Shown piece after piece: positions 21,498-33,600 of a stretch of DNA of 64,000 nt. A model generated the notes under the pieces. It saw only the letters and a program-made list of their open reading frames with translations, did not search any database and had not been told where the DNA came from. Each line of letters starts with the position of its first letter. Position 1 is the stretch's first letter. The DNA comes from Mytilus galloprovincialis (Eukaryota; Mollusca; Bivalvia; Mytilida; Mytilidae). Made by a program: the position numbers and the translations under genes. Location: NCBI RefSeq assembly GCF_965363235.1, contig NC_134850.1, positions 34,755,102 through 34,819,101 on the forward strand. Direction: 5' to 3'.

Positions 21498-21600
21498 ATA
21501 AAAGAGAAGATGTGGTATGATTGCAAATAAGACCAAAATGACACAGACATTAACAACTATAGGTCACTGTACGGCCTTCAACAATGAGCAAAGCCCATGT
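21498..21600 (+). repeat. Retroelement 3' tail, family A
   Basis: 'ataaaagagaagatgtggta' through 'aacaactataggtcactgta' to 'aatgagcaaagccc'. Absent from the matching place in copy 1 (about 11300). Confidence 0.7.
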
Positions 21601-21780
21601 TTTCCAATCTTTTGTTTTTCTGTGATATTCTGGACAGTCTGTTCATCTTTTTTCCCTTCCTTTTGACATGTTGTTTTGGTGCTTCTTAATTTTTAATTGT
21701 TATTTTTTAATCTTTATTTTTAGATCATTTATAGATTTAGGCTCTTTGTTTATTTGCATATACTACCTTAAACAGCATGC

Positions 21781-21952
21781 TTTGGCATGTTAATTTTCAC
21801 TTTGGGGCCTTTTATAGCTGACTATGCAGTATAGGCTTTGCTCATTGTTGAAGGCCGTACAGTGACCTATAAGTGTCATTTTGATCTCTTGTGGAGGGTT
21901 GTCTAATTGGCAATCATACCACCTCTTCTTTTTTATATTTGGCATGTTAATT
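21781..21952 (-). mobile_element. Family A tail insertion with 15-bp target duplication
   Basis: The insert 21796-21937 is flanked by TTTGGCATGTTAATT at 21781-21795 and 21938-21952. Copy 1 has a single TTTGGCATGTTAATT followed directly by TTTTGTGATATA, the unoccupied site. A 15-base duplication and truncation at one end only point to target-primed reverse transcription. Confidence 0.85.
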
Positions 21953-22106
21953 CTTTGTGATATTTGTGTAAAAAGAGGAATATATTTTGGCCTTTAAACT
22001 TGTTATAAATTACCTGATAAAATGTTTGTGGTCATTTTTGTTGTGCAATTCTGTTTTTCTTTATCAATTTTTCATGAACTCTCGGAGTTATACGCTGTTG
22101 TATCAC

Positions 22107-22489
22107 CAATCTAATTAAAAACCAATCTCTCATCGCTCCTGTTTCTGATATGTCGCGTGGGAGATCTAACGAAACCGGCTTTGAGGTCACATGTGAGTGA
22201 ACTAAAAGTTATGAATTTATAAAGATATGCAAATGAGTTGACGACCTATTAATAAGCCAATCAAAAAAGTTTATGAATTATTTTGACTGACGATTTCGTC
22301 GTATATAAAATGAGTTACATCCCTTTGCCTTACGTTAAACTTCCAAGATCGTGGAAGACTCAATTTCATTGATCGAAAAAGACACACCTACGAGGTCACT
22401 TACATGTGAACTCAAAGCGGGTTTCGTTAGATCTCCCACGCGACATATCAGAAACAGGAGCGATGAGAGATCGGTTTTTAATTAGATTG
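22107..22489. mobile_element. Mutator-type MITE, 383 bp
   Basis: Terminal inverted repeats of about 93 bases with about four mismatches begin CAATCTAATTAAAAACCAAT. The flanking direct repeat TTGTATCAC (22098-22106 and 22490-22498) is nine bases. Long TIRs with a 9-bp duplication are the Mutator-like signature. No transposase frame, so it is non-autonomous. Confidence 0.85.
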
Positions 22490-22838
22490 TTGTATCACTT
22501 TTAATATTCTAAATTACTTATTTGGCAACATTTATCCCAAAGGATGACTAGGGAATAGAGATATTTTGACCCTCCATTTTGTCTCCTTCCTTCCAGGAGA
22601 AAAAAACCTTTCCAAAGTTGAGTGTATGTTTATCTATGCAGTATGTTGACATGAATATCAATAATGTGGTCATTTTTATAAATTTCCTGTTTACAAAACT
22701 TTGAATTTTTCGAAAAACTAAGGATTTTCTTATCCAGGGCAAATATTACCGTAGCCGTATTTTGCACAACTTTTTTGAATTTTGGATCCTCATTGCTCAA
22801 CTTTGTACTTGTTTGGCTTTGTAAATATTTTGATATGA

Positions 22839-22882
22839 GCATCACTGATGAGTCTTATATAGACGAAACGCGCGTCTGGCGT
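22839..22882 (+). ncRNA. Hammerhead ribozyme motif (type I, minimal stem III)
   Basis: Core CTGATGA at 22845-22851, stem II GTCT-tatat-AGAC at 22852-22864, GAAA at 22865-22868, palindromic stem III CGCGCG at 22869-22874, then UC with predicted cleavage after 22876. Stem I pairs GCATCA (22839-22844) with TGGCGT (22877-22882), with one A.C mismatch. Short palindromic stem III is typical of hammerheads carried by Penelope-like elements and bivalve retrozymes, which act as dimers. It sits in a dispersed repeat running to about 22915. Confidence 0.75.
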
Positions 22883-23399
22883 ACTAAATTATAATCCTGG
22901 TACCTTTGATAACAGTTACTATGGACAACTAAACAGCCACTTCTGGTAGGAATAATAGGGACCTTATGTCTGATGCTTAGTGTGGAGAAAGTGCTAAGCT
23001 CTCTGTTAACAAAGAGTCCTTGCCAAAACAATTTGAGGGAACTGCAGGTGCCCTGTTGCCTCTTGCCTCCTTTTAGGTCCACCTTTAATACATGAAATAT
23101 TGACCAATCTATTGTATGTGTTGTAATTTGTTCACATCCTAAAAATGTATGAAATATTTGCCACTGGAAGTTGAGCAACCAACAAAAAATCAATCAATCA
23201 GATACACCCGCTATGCAGAGTTATATTAACCAATACCAAGTGATCTTTTAAGGGAGTGACATTTAGCCATAGTTAATAAATATTGAAATAGCATATAAAA
23301 CAAAATGGGACTCCCTGTTAGTCCAAAATAACTTATGGTATGTTCACATTCCAAGTTTAATTTTCTAACATGTATGAAATATTTGCCACAAGAAATGTA

Positions 23400-23665
23400 A
23401 GTCTTCTTACATTGTCAGGAACCTGATGTTCAGTGTTTGTTGTTTGTTGATGTGGTTCATAAGTGTTTCTAGTGTTTCATATAGATTAAACTGTTGGTTT
23501 TCCTATTTGAATGGTCTAAACTAGCCATTCATTGGCCCTTGATCACTTGCTGTTTGGTGTGAGCCAAGGCTTCTTGTTGAAGGCCGTAATGATTTACTTT
23601 TACAAACTGTGACTTGGATGGAGAGTTGTCTGATTGGCACTCATGCTACATCTTCTTATATCTTT
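23400..23665 (-). repeat. Retroelement 3' tail, family B, reverse
   Basis: Reverse complement of family B: 'tgttggttttcctatttgaa' ... 'tgagccaaggcttcttgttg' ... 'gacttggatggagagttgtc' ... 'gctacatcttcttatat'. Confidence 0.7.
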
Positions 23666-23669
23666 ACCA

Positions 23670-26600
23670 ACCAATGAATTACTTTTCAAATTAAAGTGGT
23701 CTCAATCATAAACTTGTTGACCTCCTGTCAAAGAAATGCCATTTTAGTGATGAAAATGGGAAAAATGAAAGTAACACAATGTTATGACAAAAAAATACTT
23801 TTAATATTCCTGTGTAGAAAACAATACTTAATTTAAATGCAACTATCACAGATATTCAATATATAAAATTTAAAAAACGTCAACAACACTTAATAAAATA
23901 ACATTTAAATAAATAATGAAAAAGATTGTGATAAAGTCACAATTGTCTACAAACAATACAATTCAAAATACATTTATATGTATAAAACTCTTACGGAATT
24001 TGTTTAAAAACTAAACATTCATATAAAACAACATTCAAACTCATGACATGATATTTTTTAATTTTATCTTTTTTTTTTAAAGATTTACAGGGAGAAAAAT
24101 CAATAGTGCATATAAGTTTAAGTCCATGCAATTTTGGAAATGAAAAGACTGATAAATAATTTTGGTGCTCTGAAACTCCATGATTTGATATATATAAGTA
24201 TTTAGAAAATATATTGGTTTTTATTTCATATGATCAATATTTGTTTAACTGAGACCAGTAAGCTTAGGGTTAATATCTTTTAAAATCAACCAAATATATA
24301 TTTTGTTTATAAACCAAAGTAAATTGGCGAAAGTTAAACTTTTGCCTGAACAACTGATAATTTTTTGCCTATATATGACATATTATGTTTCCTTTATATG
24401 CAATATGTTAATATTTTTCTATCTTCATAACATTTATAAATTTCAACATCCACCAATGTGAAATAAAGTTGTAAAATGATACTTTGCAATATGAAATTGT
24501 GTAAAGCCCTCATAAAATTATGAAAAGTTCCATACCTCATGATTAACCTATCTCAACCTTACAATATATCAAAATCAATTCTAATAACATTATAATTCAA
24601 AACTTTCAATTCACTTAGAGTGAAATATTGAAAATTTGAAACATCACATAAGAAACACAATTTTAATGGAACATGACATCATTTAAATCTCTTTGGCTAA
24701 AAGTTCCCTATATATAAGACTTTAACATAAAAAAAAATCTTATATTCTTATTCAATTTTTTTTATATTGGATAAGGAAGCTATATTTTTTTACCATTTTT
24801 TTAATTGAAAAGTTATTGTAAATTATAAAAGATAATAGCCCAAAATATTTGGAGCTCTGAAAATATTAAAGAGAGGGGATGAAATATTTTTATTACGGCC
24901 TAAAAACCTCCAAAAAAAATGAATCATCAACTTGTGATCTTTTTGAACAAAAGTAATCTACAATTTAAAACAATGGCTATTGTATTAAGCAGACACACAA
25001 AAAAAATAAAAAAATCAGCTGATGCAAAAACAATATTTCATTTGCAATAAATGATAATTTTCTACAATATATCTGGTCAATAGCCTTACCCATATTTACT
25101 TGCTATAACAGATTTTTAACAAGAATGAAGTACGTGTGTGCACTAATTAACAATATATAAAAAGCAACAAAAACAACAAATTATACTGGCAGCATAACAA
25201 TAGATAATAGTATCTCCAAGTCAGCACCAAGCCTAACAGTTGTAAAAATTCTTACGACTAAAACTGGTTGAAATTTATAAACAATTCAGTACATTACAAG
25301 CTATTTAAGTGGATTTAGTGTTTTGAGCACATATTTTGTACTCTGAGTACTGAGTTGATTTTACAACCATTGGCCTAGGTCTTTTGTTGACAAATAAACT
25401 TTAAAGACATCTTTCATACTTTCTAATATTTCACAAATCATTTCTTTGATTTTATAACATAAAATGAACAAGAAGATGTGGTATGATTGTTCTGGATACA
25501 AATATCAACCAGAGACCAAACAATGTGGATGTAAGCAACCTTAATCTCTTTCTTCAACAATGACAAAAACCCATATCAAATCATCAAAAAAATAGAAAAA
25601 CAAAGTCATGCACCTTAATGTTCTGAAATTAACTACATTGAAATCAAAAGGTAAAATAAAAGACCAAGTATATTCTATTAAATTGTCTGATTTTTTTCAA
25701 AACAACCTTATGTAAAGTGTCAGTTTATAGCTATAGTGTATAGATTTAATAAATTTGCAGTTAGAAAAAAAAGTTTGCAAATATATAATTTTAAAATAGT
25801 ATGATTATACAACAACCTGGAGTTCTATCTAAAATCATTTTCAACAGAAAGAAAAACAAAATTTATCCATGTCTTTTAAACATTATAAAATATGGAAATT
25901 TCCCTACACAGGCTTATTTCCTAAAGGGAAGGTTAAAAATTAACATCCTATTAATTGTAGACAGCAGCGAATTAAAATCTTATATAATCATTTATAATTT
26001 CATTCAAATATTCTTATCAGCGGTAAAAATGATTTAATTGTCAATCTTCACCAATTGTAAATAAATCTTAAAACATCTGGGTTATCTCCCATTTTTAACA
26101 AACCTTAGAACATTTGAATTATCTCCCTTTATAAGTCTACAGAGATGTCTCTTGCAACAGTTTTAATATGTCCATTTCATTGTAAAATTAAAAGATAAAA
26201 ACAAAAGATTTTCATGAGTGGAATCATTTGTATTTTTCATTATAGAAAAATGTGAGAGAAAAAAATCACTAGAGAAATGGTATTTTTGCCTCTTTTTTAT
26301 TATTCTATACTCCTTTTCAATGGAAAGTCAGGACCACGTTTACATAAATCTATTAATATATATGATAAATTGATTGTACATATTATTCATTTAGTTTAAA
26401 ATAAAGACCATCTTAAAATAAATGATTTACAGAGACCAAACCAAAAGTTCATTCGTTTAGATGCAATTTATGATAATTTAAAAAAAAAAAAAGGAGATAT
26501 GATATGATTGCTAATGAGACAACCATCCACCAAATTTCAAATGAGGATGAGTTTTAAGTAGTGAGCAACCAGTACAGCCTTTAACAATGAGTAAAATGCA

Positions 26601-27600
26601 TACTGAATAGTAAGCTATATGTATAAAGGACTTACTTGATAAAAGTAATAGAGTTTTATCGAGAATAACAATGGCCAATTATCATGAATATCTTTGTAAA
26701 AAGTAATAATTTCAGTTACATTAGTTTTACATGAGAGACTTTGTAATTGATAATAGTATATGATAATGATTTTTTATCCATACTCAAAACACACATAGTT
26801 GAACATCATGAACATGTTGAATGATAAATAACCTCATAAACAACATAGAATATCAAACAATAAACTTGCTTTGTATCAAAATACTGTATACCATCATACT
26901 TCGGCCAGTACTATTCTTTTTTAGTCTATTATAGCGAATTTCACCGATAACAATTCTTGCAATTGTCTTATTTTCTTAGTATTTTTTTCTATAAAAGTAG
27001 ATCCATGATGGACATATTCAAGACAATTTATATTCACATTATTTTTCGTCTCTAGAAAGTCATGAAAATTGGTTGGTTTTTAGTACTATAGTAAAGAACA
27101 GAATCAGACACTTCTAAACATTTAGTGTTCTATATAAACTGTGTCAATACATCACAAACATCAAAATGATAAAAGAATTGTAGTTTTATGTGTATACAGA
27201 TTTTTTTAAAATAGAATAGAGAAAAAAAAACATTTTGATGATAAATGTGGCAGTATTTCAAACAGTCAAGAGCAATAATCATGATTCAAAAAATAAATTG
27301 ATTTAATTGTGTTCAACAAATAAAAGACCTCATGTTTTATGTCATGACCATAACATGCTGCCATTTTTTCTTATATGTCGTAGAAAAAAATGCATTTTTA
27401 CACACTTAGCAATATGCAGTACAAAATTTAAAAAAACATACTATCTTAAAATATCTAAAATTGGAATCATCCTAGGACTGAAGAAGACTCTTGTTCTTTG
27501 AACTGTCAATGGCTGGTCATATATACCATACTAGCAAATTTGTTGAATTCACAGAATTCAAGTTGAGAAAGCTCTGGTTTTGAGTAATTGTTTAAATCCT
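23670..27600. other. AT-rich stretch downstream of the coiled-coil gene
   Basis: No exon with convincing splice sites on either strand. Part may be 3' UTR of the minus-strand gene ending at 27616. It carries tail fragments at 25470-25560 and 26481-26620, and two copies of 'atctcccatttttaacaaac' near 26085 and 27828. Confidence 0.5.
26481..26620 (+). repeat. Retroelement 3' tail, family A
   Basis: 'aaaggagatatgatatgatt' then 'gctaatgagacaaccatcc' and 'aacaatgagtaaaatgcata'. A shorter relative is at 25470-25560. Confidence 0.6.
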
Positions 27601-27615
27601 AAAAGTAGGTCACTA

Positions 27616-30600
27616 TCAAGACATCTTTATTCCTTTCTTGGCACAGAATTCTTTAAATCTTGAATTCTCTAACTCTGTCATAACTTTATTCAATGCATAA
27701 ATCTGAAAAATATACAGATGGAAACTTTATTAACAATGTTTTATCTTTTAGCCATGTGCATGAACAAGTTTTTTTATTTTATTTTGCACAATTTAAAATA
27801 ATCTCAGAACATCTTCTAGTTGGTTATCTCCCATTTTTAACAAACCTTAGAACATTTGGATTATCTCCCATTATCAGTCTAGGGAACTCTATTTCAAATC
27901 AGTTATGATTTTTCTGTTAAAATTAAGGTAATGGAAAACAAAATGAAATGATCTAAAGTATTCTTGAATTTAAAATTTATACTATATGAAATTAAAGGAT
28001 GTCAGCACTCAAAGTTGAAGATTTAACACGAATGCATCAACCACTCACATATAAAATGAGCAAATTACTATTCTAAAAATTGAAAGACAGAAAATACAAG
28101 TGTATTTTAAAGAGGAAAGGTCTGAAGAAGAAATCACATGCCACATAATGTATCATGTAGGTGCCTGCCCAAAGTCAGGAGCCTGTAATAAAGTTGTTGT
28201 TAGTTACTGTTCATCATTGTTTTTGTGTGTTTTGTATATAAATCGGGCAGTTGGTTTTCTATGAATAGATTAGGTATACATTTGTCATGTATAGATTTTG
28301 CTCACTGTTGAAGGCTGTACAGTGACCTAAAGTTGTTTAAAACTTCTAGTTATGTCACCCGATCGACAATGTCGGGTGACATATTGCTTTTCCTCTGTTT
28401 CTTTTTCTGTATTATTATTATTATTATACTTCCACCTAATTTTGTCCGCCAGCTTTCTCAGAGCCAAAAGTACCAATCTGAATGGTGGTGCACTATAACA
28501 AGGAACCCTGACTCCCCAGAGTCTGTGAAACTTTGGAACTAAAAAATGGCTGCCATCACCATGGAAACGGAAAAATGGTGAAAAAATATAATTTTGGAGT
28601 TCCTTGAATTGTTTGAGAATGCTTAACCTTAAAATCTTTAGATTTTAATACAATGTAGGTGCCCACTATATACTGCTTTGGGATGATTTTGGCAATCATT
28701 GGAACTGCTATGTTGCCATGGATACTACACCAAAAATTTCAAAAATATGAAAATACTCCAAATTTTTTGAAATTCTAGCATAACGATGAGCAACTTTGGT
28801 AGATGTGGAATTTGGCGTTGGAATTTCTAAAATGTCTGCCGTTTCCATGGAAACAATGCAAAAAGGTCAAAATGCTCCAAAAACTTCAGGGTTTGGTGAA
28901 TAACTTTGGTATGCTTTAATTTAAAATCATAAAATTTTTATACAATATGGTTGTCCACTATATACAGGTTTTGAATGATTATGACAATCATTGGAACTAC
29001 TCTGTTACCATGGATACAGGATCAAATATTTCAAAAATTTCAAAATGCTGCAAAATTGATGAAACTTAATATTATTGATAACTACCAAGTCTGGATGAGA
29101 CTTTTGACTTTTGAATTTCCAAAATGGCCACCGTTGCCATGGAAACTGCAAAAAAGTCAAAATTCTCAAAATGCTTTGAACTTAATAAAACTTGATATTA
29201 TTGTTAACTGACAAGTAATAATGAGGCTTTTGACTTTGAAATTTTCAAAATGGCTGCCGTTGCCATGGAAACGGCAGAAATGTGAAATACTTTTAAATGC
29301 TCAAAATATACTGAAAATTTACAGAAAGAGGAATAGCCATGCATATTTGTGCATTTACTGTTAAACAAGTTTGAAATGGCTGCCGCTTAGTGGCAATAGG
29401 GGGAAGGGTGACATCCGCTATTGCTTGCAATGGCAATTCTAGTTCATTTTGTTTCTGGTGGAAAATTGTCTCATTGGCAATTACACCACAGCTTCTTATT
29501 TTTTTATTAGTGACAGCAGTTGGTTCATTAATAGTTCCAATAGCTTTTATTTTACAGTGCAATGTCTAGGTTTGAAGAGGCATAGTTGTTCTTTTTACAA
29601 GGGTTAGCTATATACTGACAAATTTAATCATACACTGTATCTGCCACAAATTCAAAAACTTGATACTAACAATGAAAAATACCAATGATCTGGACTAAGA
29701 GTCATTATTAAAAATCATTTAAATTTCAAACTGTTGCATTTCTTAAACAGTTCTTGAAAGTTTTAGGAAAAAATGGTAAGAAATTTACTTAGTAAAAGAG
29801 ATAAAACAGCAATACAAGTTTGTTGATGCTATGAATCTAGTTTGACATCGACAATTTGAAAAGGGGCATCAACTTTTCAATCATATCAAAATTGTGTGAA
29901 AAAATTTCTGGATCCTTGATCTGGACTGAATTTTTTTAAAACTGTCAATGTTACAATGTAAAATAACCTACCTATAAGATCTGTGCATCAAATCTTAAAA
30001 GATAAAGATAAAGTTAATCATTTTACCTGCAACCTCTGTTGTTGTTTTAAATCTTTTTCCATCAGTTTTTTGTTCTGCTTTTCTATTTTGTCTCTTTCAA
30101 TCTGTTGTTTTTCCATTCTTTTTTGAGCTTCTTTCTCTAGCACCTGTAATTTAACTTTTACTGCTCTCTGAGACTGAAATTAAGAAATGAATGTCAGCCA
30201 TAAAAAAAAGTTAAAAAAGGTCATAAAATTTAATAACAGTATTTAATGTAATAAGTATGAATACTGTGGATTCATTTATTTAGTGGTTTTCACAAACTGA
30301 AAGATCAAATGCATTCCTTAAGAAATTTGCATTTTGTTGAACATTTAAATTCGTTGTTTCCCTGTACCCACGAAATCTACAAAAATCTGTATCCAACGTA
30401 TATTAATGGATCCACACTATAATTACTTTTGCACATACAATGTATTTATTTTCCCATTGAAAATGGAATACTAATGCTGATCCAGGATTTTTAAAAGGGG
30501 GTGGAGGGGGGGGGGGGGGGGGACCAATGCGAAGACAGCTTTCAGAGGTAAATTTGTTTATGTTTCTACATGTACATATACATCAGTTGGGTCTGGTGGA

Positions 30601-33600
30601 GTGTTGGCTCATTGACAATTATACCACATCTTTCCATTTATCGTATCATATCGAAAACTAACAGCTGACTTTAATGAGATGGATTTACATATTTTAATTC
30701 TTGGAGTTTCACTTTATTGTACTTACTCTGATATCAGTTAGACTAGGTATATATTCCACCTTCCTCATTTGTTCTGGAAACAGAAGAAATAAAATTAGAA
30801 TTGTAGAACAGGTGACACTTGAGGATCCAGAACTTTTTATAGGGGGGAAGGGGGGCTCAAGTCATTCCCTATATAACCAACCAAACAAGTGGGGCACAGT
30901 AAATCACTACAAATCACAAGTATTTACTGTAAAAGTTGTGGAGTGATTTTTACTGAATCTCGGACTCCTAGTTTGTACTTCATCGTTTAATTTTGTTTAT
31001 TAACAAACTGTCAGGTAATTTCAAAGATATGTGTACAAATGTATAGCATGTATAGTGAGAACTTTTTATTGAAAAGAAATTTAAGATTCTTTTCAATGTG
31101 GCTTAAGAAAAATCTGTTTGCAATGTATGCATTAATAATATATTTGACACTTTTTCTTTATAATTATCTTCATTGAAAAGAATCTTTTATTTCTTTTTAA
31201 CACAAAAGATGTTAATTTCTTCATCAATAATTCAACAATTACATCAGCAAATATTGATCTAGATCTACAACATGTACATGTAGGTATTTGTATATACATG
31301 TATATACCAGTATATATTTATATATGTTTCTAAGTATAAACTTTATAAATAAAAAATATATACAGCTAACACTTACTACCATGGCCAACATTCTTCTTTC
31401 TTTTTGCCTTTGAGCTTTTTGTTTCAAAAAATATTGATGGCAATTTTACCCCTGGTCTTGCCATTATAATTCTGACACAAATAAATGATCCAATTATCCA
31501 AACATAACACCTTAAACTATCCAGGTAGCTCAGGTATGCATCTTAGTGATAAAAATAACTTTCCCATCTCATGTCTATATGTCTCTCAACGTCTTTTTCT
31601 CAACAAAGGTGAAATCAACATAAAACGTTTCTTTTCACTGAATTAACATAACAGGTATAGAAAAAAACCTGGTATAATTTTTAAATGTTTCACAAAGTAC
31701 TATATCGTAAACTGTACTTGTAACTGGTATAATTATAGAACTATTATTGATTTTCATGGCTTGAAAGTTATTAGGAAATAAATCTTATTATCAGTTTATA
31801 ATGTGAAAAGTGAAATGTAATTTACATGTTTAAGAAAAAGATTAAATAACTTTACTTAATCACGCAGGCTTTGCCTTGATCATCAGGATATTTTTATTAT
31901 CTGGGAGCTTTCAATTTAAGTTTAATACAATTAATAGATTAGAATTTTTTTTAATAGTTATCCAATTTTAAAAAATCCACCAAAAACCACAAAAACTAAC
32001 ATCATGTACAATTACAAACTCATAAAACAATCTTTTATATATATACTGTAACAGTATCAGGAGTTTATAATTAGGGGCAACTGTGCACAATTTAATGTAA
32101 AACAAATAAAAAATTATATACATATAGTGCATGCAGCCAGCTGCTGGACACCCAAAATTTTAAAGATTTAAATTCTATCATAATATTATTTTGAATATTG
32201 TATTATTTTTTTACTATAAACTCATCTAGCCGATGCTGATCTAGGTAAAATATATACATGTACATGAACAAAATTTTGCCGAATGCAGTCATACATACAT
32301 GTACATGTACAATGTACTTTCAATAAAATATAATTGACAACTCTTTCATTGGTGATTGCATTGAAAGTAAACATTGTCATGTGACTAAGCTTTAAAAAAG
32401 TTGCATGTTCATTTCAAATATAGCTTTAATTAGTACTGAAAGTTTTTAAAAACCACTCTTTAAAAAAGAATGTCTAATTATGGTTTTCAAATGAAAGGGT
32501 GGTTACCAAAGTAAATAAACTAATGACATATTTCTTTAGCTTAATCATGTTAATTACTTGAAGAATTATTATATTAATTAAATTCTGTTGTTCTTGACTC
32601 ACGAATTAAGTCCAACTGATTGCATAATATACACAACTGATATATGTGATATATATATGTACATTGTGCCAGTTGACATGACTATGCCAATACATATGTC
32701 ATCTAAAAATTTACTTGCAAGTACTTTACATTAGGTAAATGTAATGAAAAGACCTACAACGTGTACATAGTACATTATTATACATGTACATATACATGTA
32801 CCTGACAAACAAAATTAAGCGGGTTATACATCATGTACATTTTGTATTTTGTTTTCTTAAAGACTGCTGTCTGCTAAAAACTCTGCTTATACTTATTGCT
32901 GGCAAAAAATTAAATAAAATTGAGAATGGAAACGAGAAATGTGTCTAGGAGACAACAACAAACATTTTTCTGACATATATCATGTATATGGCCAAGTACT
33001 AATTACATGCATGTATATATCAAAAATTTGTACATTACATGTATATGTCTGGCTTTTTTCGACAAAAGTCTAAATCTCGACAAAAAAGTGCTACCTGCTT
33101 TTGCCAATTAAACTATGTACTACATGTGTATATGTGAGCCAAAATTTGTTCCTGTGAAAAAAGTTCCAGTGGAACTAATTTCACAGGAAATATGTTCTGG
33201 GAGAACTTTTTTTGGTCTGTTTAAAACTAATATCACAAGAACTTATTTCACTTTTTTTTTTCATTTTAATATTGGAACAAAATTCATGGTACTGTGATTT
33301 TTGTTCCGGAACTTATTTCACACTTGGTTAAAAAATTAGTTCCAGAACAAATTTTATAGTGCTGGAACATATTTTCTGTGACATAAGTTCCGGTGGAACA
33401 TATTTCCTATGAAATTTGTTCCGGTGGAACAAATGTCACGCCGGAACAAATTTTTTGTTACATATATACCCACATCTAATGATTAGGAGGACATGTACAT
33501 TGTACACTATAGTTTAGGTTAACAATTTTGCCCACCCACCCGCCTGCAACCTGGTCTGTCTGCTAACCATAAATTCAATAACCAATTTTTACTTCAAAAA

